The position numbers were made by a program, and so were the translations under genes. DNA of 46,694 nucleotides from Pontibacter aydingkolensis (GTDB lineage: Bacteria > Bacteroidota > Bacteroidia > Cytophagales > Hymenobacteraceae), in assembly GCF_019443125.1 (NCBI RefSeq), contig NZ_JAHYXK010000025.1:1-46694 (forward strand). The letters run 5' to 3'. The first letter of the stretch is position 1, and the number at the start of each line of letters is the position of its first letter. Of this stretch, positions 41,049 to 46,694 are shown one piece after another. The notes beneath the pieces are model-generated. The model was not told where the DNA came from. It ran no database searches and worked only from the letters and a program-made list of their open reading frames with translations.

Positions 41049-41711
41049 ATGAATGTAAAGATAGAAGAAAGCTGGCAAAATGTGCTGCAAGATGAATTTG
41101 AAAAACCGTATTTCAAAAATCTTGTCTCTTTTGTTAAAGACGAATACACTTCTCAAAAAGTTTACCCGGCAGGCAACCAGATCTTTAATGCCTTTCAAAT
41201 GTGCCCCTTCGATGAGGTAAAGGTTGTCATACTTGGGCAAGACCCTTATCATGGCCCAAACCAGGCTAACGGACTGGCTTTTTCTGTGAGTGACCAGGTT
41301 CGTACGCCACCCTCGCTCATTAACATCTTTAAAGAGATAAAAAGTGACCTGGGTAAGGATGTACCGGCTACCGGTAACCTGGAGCGCTGGGCAAAACAAG
41401 GTGTATTATTGCTGAATGCCACACTAACGGTACGGGCCGGCAATGCAGGGTCGCATCAGAAAAAGGGCTGGGAAGAGTTTACAGACGCCGTGGTAAAGCA
41501 GGTTAACGATAAAAAGGAGCATGTGGTGTTTATGCTTTGGGGAGCTTATGCCCAGAAAAAAGGCGCTTTTATTGATGAGAAAAAGCATCTCGTACTAAAA
41601 TCAGCCCATCCATCACCGTTTGCCGCCGACAGGGGATTTTTCGGGAACAAGCATTTCAGCAAGGCCAACAACTACCTGGTTGAGCATGACAAAGAGCCGA
41701 TTGACTGGTAG
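41049..41711 (+). CDS. ung: Uracil-DNA glycosylase (family 1)
   Basis: This protein of 220 residues removes uracil from DNA as the first step of base-excision repair. GQDPYHG carries the catalytic D65, and HPSP (187-190) with H187 is the second active-site motif; VLLLNATLTVR is also canonical. The frame is open back to 40881 inside apaG, but ATG 41049 (MNVKIEESW) gives the normal family length. Confidence 0.97.
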   Translation: MNVKIEESWQNVLQDEFEKPYFKNLVSFVKDEYTSQKVYPAGNQIFNAFQMCPFDEVKVVILGQDPYHGPNQANGLAFSVSDQVRTPPSLINIFKEIKSDLGKDVPATGNLERWAKQGVLLLNATLTVRAGNAGSHQKKGWEEFTDAVVKQVNDKKEHVVFMLWGAYAQKKGAFIDEKKHLVLKSAHPSPFAADRGFFGNKHFSKANNYLVEHDKEPIDW

Positions 41712-42003
41712 TAAATACCAACCACCCCTGCCCCGAAATAAGTCTGGGATCTTTGACTTAACCAAGGAGGGGAGCCTGCTACTACTGCTTCTTCTGCCAT
41801 CTTAATAGTTTTGGCATTCCCCGTTTTGTCATCTTGAAAAGATCTTGGTAGAAGGGAGGTTAAGCAACGGCTACAGAGCAAAAACACACCCCTACCCCTC
41901 TCAAGAGGGGAATTTTGAAATGGCAAGAACTCCCCGCCTTAGTTAAGCCATCGATCCCGGACTTGTTTCGGGAGAGGGGCAGTTGGTAAAGTAAAGCTTT
42001 AGC
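41712..42003. other. Gene-free repeat region between ung and the LolA-like gene
   Basis: The 292-bp gap is almost filled with dispersed repeat sequence (41824-41905 and relatives). It also holds two CCGAAA.AAGTC.GGGATC-type hairpin halves (about 41732-41751 and 41953-41971, inverted with respect to each other). No gene or RNA was recognised. Confidence 0.5.
41824..41905 (-). repeat. Dispersed intergenic repeat, copy 2
   Basis: Its reverse complement aligns over most of its length to 29471-29578, with an internal gap of about 27 bases. Shared blocks include CTCCCTTCTACCAAGATC and GGGGTGTGTTTTTGCTCTGT. Confidence 0.75.
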
Positions 42004-42777
42004 CTACCAGGTTGTGTTGACAAACTGTGCCGGATCGTACCAGGCTTTGTTCATAACCTTCGGGAAGCGCATGTTATAGTATTCTTCGCGCATGGTTGTT
42101 TTGCCATATGTTTTAAAGATTACTTCTGTTGCTACCCATTTGCCTTCAATTTTCTGGTAGTTGCCTATTTCTACATCGCGTGGCGTGCCTTTAGGGTTGG
42201 TAAGCACCCTTAAAATGTAAAGACGTTCCTTATCTACCCAAAACTGGGGAGTTGTATTGTCTGTAGCATCGGTAGTGCCGATAACGTAGGCATCGCGGCC
42301 CTGCCATTTAGCTTCTGTCATTTTAGTAAGGTTAAAGCCTAATTTCTGCAGCTTTTCAGCACTTACATTAGGCTGCAGAAAGTATACATCGAAACACAGC
42401 AGCAGGAGCGGGTGCAACTGAGGGGTTTTGCCCTGCAGTTGGTTGTCTTTAAAAGTATACAGCGAGTCATTCCTGAAAATTACACCGTTGCCGCTCTCAA
42501 AGCCATTGAAACGGATGCCCAAGTAACCCGGCTGGCTGTATACTTCCTGCCATACTTCTTCTTTGGTTACGGTTTCACCTTCGTAAAAAATAGCACGTTG
42601 ATCGAAAGCAAAATTAGGATACCACTTTTTGTGCCAGCGGCTGTACATGGCTTTTACGAGGTCGGTGCCGTTCGTGATGGTCTTGTTTTTTCCGGGAGAG
42701 GTGAAGCCCCAGAAGCTAAGGCTGGCCAGGCTTATGCAAAGTATAGCTACAGCCCAGCTAAGTAATGTTTTTTTCAT
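42004..42777 (-). CDS. Exported LolA-like outer-membrane lipoprotein-sorting protein
   Basis: This protein of 257 residues has a signal peptide (MKKTLLSWAVAILCISLASLSFWG). The mature part is beta-rich with the alternating pattern of LolA/LppX-type lipid-carrying folds: FYEGETVTKEEVW, FNGFESGNG, WQGRDAYVIGT, FWVDKERLYILRV and YQKIEGKWVATEVIF. Comparable Bacteroidota proteins are annotated as outer membrane lipoprotein-sorting proteins. No lipobox cysteine follows the signal, so it is probably soluble in the periplasm. Its cargo is unknown. Confidence 0.65.
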   Translation of the reverse strand: MKKTLLSWAVAILCISLASLSFWGFTSPGKNKTITNGTDLVKAMYSRWHKKWYPNFAFDQRAIFYEGETVTKEEVWQEVYSQPGYLGIRFNGFESGNGVIFRNDSLYTFKDNQLQGKTPQLHPLLLLCFDVYFLQPNVSAEKLQKLGFNLTKMTEAKWQGRDAYVIGTTDATDNTTPQFWVDKERLYILRVLTNPKGTPRDVEIGNYQKIEGKWVATEVIFKTYGKTTMREEYYNMRFPKVMNKAWYDPAQFVNTTW

Positions 42778-42889
42778 AGTGTTTAGTAGATTAAGCGGCC
42801 AAATTACTAAAAAATGCAGGGCTATAGCTATACTTTTTTGCTAAGCCTGTTCCATATTTTGTAAATTAGTCCGGATAAACTCAAGCCTT

Positions 42890-43231
42890 ATGATCCGAAT
42901 ATACCATAACCCCCGTTGCAGCAAAAGCCGCCAAACTTTAGAGCTTATTCAAAATGCCGGGCAGCAACCCGAAGTAGTGGAGTATCTTAAAACCCCGCCA
43001 ACTGCCACTGAGCTGAAAGAGCTGCTGCAGAAACTAAACCTGAAACCAGAGCAGATACTTAGAAAAGGCGAACAGCTCTACAAAGACAAGTATAAAAGCC
43101 AGCAGTTATCGGATGAGGAGTTGATACAGGTATTGGCTGAAAACCCTGTGCTGATTGAGCGGCCTATTGTGGTAAAGGATAACAAAGCCGTACTGGGACG
43201 CCCTCCAGAAAATGTGCTAAGTATACTTTAG
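42890..43231 (+). CDS. Arsenate reductase family protein (ArsC/Spx fold)
   Basis: This 113-residue thioredoxin-fold protein has NPRCSKSR (7-14) with the catalytic C10 and the conserved LIERPIVV and GRPPENV loops of glutaredoxin-dependent arsenate reductases. It probably reduces arsenate to arsenite, but no other ars genes are nearby, and relatives of this size (YffB type) lack proven arsenate activity. It is a single gene in the window. Confidence 0.9.
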   Translation: MIRIYHNPRCSKSRQTLELIQNAGQQPEVVEYLKTPPTATELKELLQKLNLKPEQILRKGEQLYKDKYKSQQLSDEELIQVLAENPVLIERPIVVKDNKAVLGRPPENVLSIL

Positions 43232-43361
43232 TACTGTAGGGGAGGAGGTTGGAGTTTGAGACTTTATGATATTTTTGAGTAGAAGTGTAACGTGTTCGTG
43301 CAGCAGAAGCCCGCAGCGCAGCAAGGGTTAAAGCTGCACCTTATCGGCGTAGGGTTTTCTT

Positions 43362-43775
43362 TTATTTTAGCCTGTATACCTTTATTTGAGAGCCTTCGGC
43401 CATAAACTGTATTCGTTTCCTATACTGTCCGTCAGCCACTTCTATTTGAGCATCATCTTGATAGCCCTGATTATTAGTTAGCGTCCAGATCCATACGATT
43501 CTCTTGTCAAGCAAATTTGAGAATGGAGCTGTTGCGTCTACACTTACAATTGAAGTTTCCTTGTCACTTGCTATAGGTTTATTGATAGCACTTTCAGTTT
43601 TTAGCTCCAATTTATCTAGGTCTGGATTCACAGAAATAACTAAGGTTTCTTTAGTGGTTTGAATGAATACCTTCGTTACCCAGTCAAGCCCATTGTTATT
43701 CTGGTCCCATACCTCTATGGCGATTGCTTCTATTTTCTCTCCAGCAATATTATCTGTTTTGAAGGGTGCTTCCAT
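43362..43775 (-). CDS. Small soluble protein, DUF6334-like
   Basis: This acidic protein of 137 residues has no signal or membrane segment. Its beta-rich composition (KIEAIAIEVWDQN, TLVISVNPDLD) and the C-terminal block VWIWTLTNNQGYQDDAQIEV...RKRIQFMAEGSQIKVYRL resemble DUF6334 from memory. Such small orphan proteins sometimes act as immunity proteins, but no toxin gene is visible here. Function unknown. Confidence 0.5.
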   Translation of the reverse strand: MEAPFKTDNIAGEKIEAIAIEVWDQNNNGLDWVTKVFIQTTKETLVISVNPDLDKLELKTESAINKPIASDKETSIVSVDATAPFSNLLDKRIVWIWTLTNNQGYQDDAQIEVADGQYRKRIQFMAEGSQIKVYRLK

Positions 43776-43918
43776 AAATTTAACTCACCGCCAACTACCA
43801 GCTAGCAGGAGTACTTACTCCCACTATCTGCACTATATATGGAGTAATACTTCTTCATACTATTTCCGGTAAGTTCTTTATCAAATATAGCAAATACCTT
43901 ATAAAAACTATACCTACC

Positions 43919-46030
43919 TCACGAGACAATCACCAGGGTAATCAAAAGTATAATGATCGGGAAAATGTAGTGCTGGTAAATTTTGGCAATCCGGCTTTCG
44001 GTGTTATACTTTTTGCGTTTCACAAACTGTAGTATAGAGGTGCCGATAAGCGAGGTGATCATAATGTAGGTGAAGATGAAGATCTTATCAGAAATGGTGG
44101 CGTATTCCATTTCGGGTTTGTAGGCCGAGAAGTATAAGGCAATAGAGGCCAGCAACGAGGTTACCTGCATGGCTTCCATGGTTTCGAAGCGGTGCAAGGG
44201 TATAAAAATTGAAAAATAGGTAACGATAAGTATAACCAGCAACGGGGTGAGCACCTTCAAAAAGAAATCTACCCGCGCCCTGGCCAGCACATATGTGTAA
44301 CTAAACTTGTAAAACGGCAGGGTTTGCTGCTTATCGGTAAAGGTGTTCACAAAACTAATAATGTCGTGGTCGTAGCCTACATACTGGTTGCGGTAGTGCC
44401 ATCCTTTTACATCAAAAACAGAATCGTTGAGGGCAGTGGTAGAGGGTTGGACCAAAAACGGCTGCACCGCGCTGGCTGGCTGAAAATGAATGGAAAATTT
44501 CTGTTTATCGAAAGGGTAGTTTTTAAGGTCTGGCTCGAAAAGGAACTTGCCTGATATCTTATACATATAGTTATACAAGGGCGGTGCGCCTGGCAACTCT
44601 TGTGTACGTATGGGTTTGATATCTAACAGGTATTCGTGGCTTGTTTCGCTACGTGCCGCATTGGTAAAGTCTATTTGCTGCACCGATACTTTGCTGGGCG
44701 AGGTAATTTCTAGGTAAAAAGTGGCATAAAAGCTTCCTTCTGTGTCGCTTACCCTGTTAATCTGCACCATGTTCATGTGGGTGTAAAAAACGGGTATCTT
44801 CACAAGCGTATCGTTTACCCGCATGTACTGGTCGGGTGCCAGAATAGGGCGCGGTAAAAGCGGAGGTTTCCAGGCAAGCAAAACATCACCGGCTATGGCT
44901 CTGTCCGGGGTAAAGTACCAATCATCAAACCAGCCGCGGTAAATGCGCCCTCCTCCTATGTATTTCTGCATTCCGTTGTTAATACGCTCCCTTATATTTT
45001 CGATTTCTACATCTCCTGTTTTGGCAGCTTCTGCAATAATACCGATGCTGTCTGCCAGCCGTGCACTGAAACTCAGCTGCAGTTCCAGTGTTTCGCTGGC
45101 GCTTATCTCGTTCATAAAGGTTGGTATCTGTTCCTGTAGCCTCAGGTTAAAAGTGCCGGGTATGCCTACCACGTTTAAATCAAAGAGTTCGCCGGCATAC
45201 TTGCCATCCGTTTGCGATACTACAAAACCAAGGTCGCCAAGGGCAGTAAAGACCGGAACTGTTATGCCGGCTTTACGGATTTCTTTAACAATGGCTGATG
45301 TAATTCCGCTCTCAAAAGAAAGTAGTAAAAAATCGGCTTCCTTAGCAAGCATGTCAGAGATGGAGTCGTAATTAGCTTGGGTAAAGTTATACTCTGCTGG
45401 ATACCATTTCTCCAGCACCACTTTTACAGTAGGATCTGATTTTTGAAGCTCCCTTAGTTGCTCGAGCAGGACAATAGAGTAAAGGTCGTTGGTTTTACCT
45501 ATAAAGGCAGGTCGCTTATACTTAGATTTAAGCAGCAGGTCGAAGCGTGCCGATACATCTTTTATACTCTGTTCTGCTGTAAACATGGTTGGGAAATCCA
45601 CGAAAAGGGTAGTAAGGGCGTAGCCTCCGATAAATGGCATCCGGGCAGGGCCAACTATTTCAGATATGGCTTTGGATCTGGTAGAGCTCCAGCAACCCAC
45701 ATAGCCGATCATGTTTTTGTCCGAAATGGTTTCCTGCACCACCTGTTTTGCAACTTCCGGGTTGCCTTTGTCATCCAGGTATTTAACTCTGAGTTCTCTT
45801 CCGTTTACGCCACCCTGCTGGTTTATCAGGTCTGTTTTTCTTTTAACGACATACCGCACCACTTCCATGTCGTTTGGGGTAAGCTCGATGTTGTTAAGTA
45901 TAACCCCAATGGTATAGTGGCCCTTAAGCGAAGGCCGGGAGTAATAATGGTTGTAAAGTATAAAGCCAATAAGAATTACCCCTGCAATAATAATTGCAAC
46001 CTGTTTTAAGCGTAGGTTAATACGGGGCAT
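43919..46030 (-). CDS. Pentameric ligand-gated ion channel fused to an N-terminal periplasmic-binding domain
   Basis: This protein of 703 residues has an N-terminal signal anchor (about 11-26) and a type 1 periplasmic-binding domain (about 38-385). The segment GCWSSTRSK (112-120) resembles the ligand loop GCWTSASRK of urea/amide-binding UrtA/AmiC proteins. A beta-sandwich ligand-binding domain follows (about 390-585) with the Pro-loop YPFDKQ (505-510), lacking the disulfide cysteines as other prokaryotic members do. Then come M1 (587-610, P596), M2 (about 616-637), M3 (643-670) and M4 (684-703). It should form a pentameric channel gated by a small solute. ATG 46030 is preferred because it places the signal at the start; the frame stays open to ATG 46090. 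Glutamates 616 and 619 at the inner end of M2 hint at cation selectivity. Confidence 0.88.
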   Translation of the reverse strand: MPRINLRLKQVAIIIAGVILIGFILYNHYYSRPSLKGHYTIGVILNNIELTPNDMEVVRYVVKRKTDLINQQGGVNGRELRVKYLDDKGNPEVAKQVVQETISDKNMIGYVGCWSSTRSKAISEIVGPARMPFIGGYALTTLFVDFPTMFTAEQSIKDVSARFDLLLKSKYKRPAFIGKTNDLYSIVLLEQLRELQKSDPTVKVVLEKWYPAEYNFTQANYDSISDMLAKEADFLLLSFESGITSAIVKEIRKAGITVPVFTALGDLGFVVSQTDGKYAGELFDLNVVGIPGTFNLRLQEQIPTFMNEISASETLELQLSFSARLADSIGIIAEAAKTGDVEIENIRERINNGMQKYIGGGRIYRGWFDDWYFTPDRAIAGDVLLAWKPPLLPRPILAPDQYMRVNDTLVKIPVFYTHMNMVQINRVSDTEGSFYATFYLEITSPSKVSVQQIDFTNAARSETSHEYLLDIKPIRTQELPGAPPLYNYMYKISGKFLFEPDLKNYPFDKQKFSIHFQPASAVQPFLVQPSTTALNDSVFDVKGWHYRNQYVGYDHDIISFVNTFTDKQQTLPFYKFSYTYVLARARVDFFLKVLTPLLVILIVTYFSIFIPLHRFETMEAMQVTSLLASIALYFSAYKPEMEYATISDKIFIFTYIMITSLIGTSILQFVKRKKYNTESRIAKIYQHYIFPIIILLITLVIVS

Positions 46031-46137
46031 TATCGGCAAATAAAAACGTATGGAATAGGGTCTGTTATACTTTAAAGCATAACAGACCATTATTTACATA
46101 GTATACGAATATGGGTATAAAAAGCAGTAATAATCTG

Positions 46138-46515
46138 TTAAGGCCCTTTCTCGAGGTGGTCAGATCTGTCCGGGGACTTATAGTTTTGCCATGGGAACTT
46201 GCCTTCCAGTTCCACCTGCAACGAAAAGCTCAGGAATGTTCTGATGAGAACGATAAGGCCTAAGGTGAGCACTTTTTCCATGGTTGGCTCCGTTACCACA
46301 GTGGCAATAATATCGGCAGCTACCAACATTTCCAGGCCCAGCAATATGGCCTTGCCCAGGTCCTGGCGCAGTTGCCTGTACGACCTAACCTCTGAGTTCC
46401 AGATCGGGACCATAAAACGGAGCAATGCAACAACAGCCCCGATCGCAATAATTAGAACACCAAATGCCTCAATTGCTATAGCTATGTATTCAAAGTAATG
46501 CCTGATGCCTTCCAT
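46138..46515 (-). CDS. DUF1622 membrane protein
   Basis: This protein of 125 residues has three predicted helices (about 8-34, 54-73 and 80-98). The YIAIAIEAFGVLIIAIGA start and DLGKAILLGLEMLVAADII stretch are typical of DUF1622, a small family of inner-membrane proteins with unknown function. It lies directly upstream of the ligand-gated channel gene on the same strand (107 nt to ATG 46030), so the two may share a transcript. Confidence 0.85.
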   Translation of the reverse strand: MEGIRHYFEYIAIAIEAFGVLIIAIGAVVALLRFMVPIWNSEVRSYRQLRQDLGKAILLGLEMLVAADIIATVVTEPTMEKVLTLGLIVLIRTFLSFSLQVELEGKFPWQNYKSPDRSDHLEKGP

Positions 46516-46694
46516 ATGTTAGCGCTGGCGAGTAGATACAGTTTTATAGAGTTGACTATACAATTAAATTTAGGTTGTGGTCTACAATGTATGATGATTT
46601 CGGTAATAGAATATTAGCTTCATAGCATCGTAGTGGTTTTGCTCTTTTTTAGAGAAGCAGGCCGTTTTCCTGACTATTCTCCTGTTTCTTGTTC
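46516..46694. other. Window-edge intergenic sequence
   Basis: No gene, RNA or strong repeat was recognised in the last 179 bases. It presumably contains the promoter of the DUF1622 gene, although no TAnnTTTG element was found. Confidence 0.3.

Noticed and set aside
42890..43231. Part of an arsenic-resistance operon
   Set aside because: Only the ArsC-fold gene is present; no arsB, acr3 or arsR gene lies nearby.
45458..46009. 183-codon plus-strand open frame
   Set aside because: It is antisense to the channel fusion gene, with no family resemblance and a composition expected of a shadow frame.

Overview
The window looks like a chromosomal segment from a Bacteroidota bacterium, most likely order Cytophagales, family Hymenobacteraceae (Pontibacter-like; the genus is a guess). 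Reasons: promoters of the Bacteroidota type (TAnnTTTG near -7), almost no Shine-Dalgarno sequences, the gene order ftsX / DUF3098 / uppP / truB / ribF, a long six-repeat ribosomal protein S1, a TamB-like protein of about 1500 residues, and intergenic palindromic repeats of the sort common in this group.

Region 1 (1-13,124) is a surface-polysaccharide locus. It begins beside a transposase fragment (1-102). It holds an initiating undecaprenyl-phosphate sugar transferase (+), then a minus-strand run with a Wzx-type flippase, an FkbM methyltransferase, five glycosyltransferases and two Wzy/O-antigen-ligase-type membrane proteins, and finally a Wzz-like chain-length protein (+). This is enough for a Wzx/Wzy-dependent pathway, although nucleotide-sugar synthesis and export genes are not in view. 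The block is visibly more AT-rich than the rest, and three consecutive genes start with TTG.

Region 2 (13,135-28,431) is mostly housekeeping: a GNAT-nitrilase fusion, a two-subunit 3-oxoacid CoA-transferase, a frameshifted GxxExxY gene bounded by repeats, the tight operon ftsX-DUF3098-uppP-truB-ribF (cell division, undecaprenyl phosphate recycling, tRNA modification, flavin cofactors), a giant tamB whose TTG start lies 3 nt from the divergent tsaD, a hotdog thioesterase, smpB and an NlpC/P60 hydrolase.

Region 3 (28,513-35,543) has an HNH endonuclease, a 0.9-kb gene-free stretch packed with palindromic repeats, rpsA with a structured leader, a decayed flavodoxin-like gene, tRNA-Cys and an orphan cyanophycin synthetase.

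Region 4 (35,544-46,694) has another repeat island with a perfect 29-bp inverted repeat, a coiled-coil membrane protein, two methyltransferases, kdsA (metal-dependent class), a DUF695/RraB-like protein, apaG, ung, a LolA-like protein, an ArsC-family reductase and a DUF6334-like protein. It ends with the most striking gene of the window: a 703-residue protein fusing a periplasmic-binding-protein domain (UrtA/AmiC-like) to a complete pentameric ligand-gated ion channel, next to a small DUF1622 membrane protein.

A short motif, AGTATA/TATACT, is strongly over-represented in the housekeeping part of the window and much less so in the polysaccharide locus.
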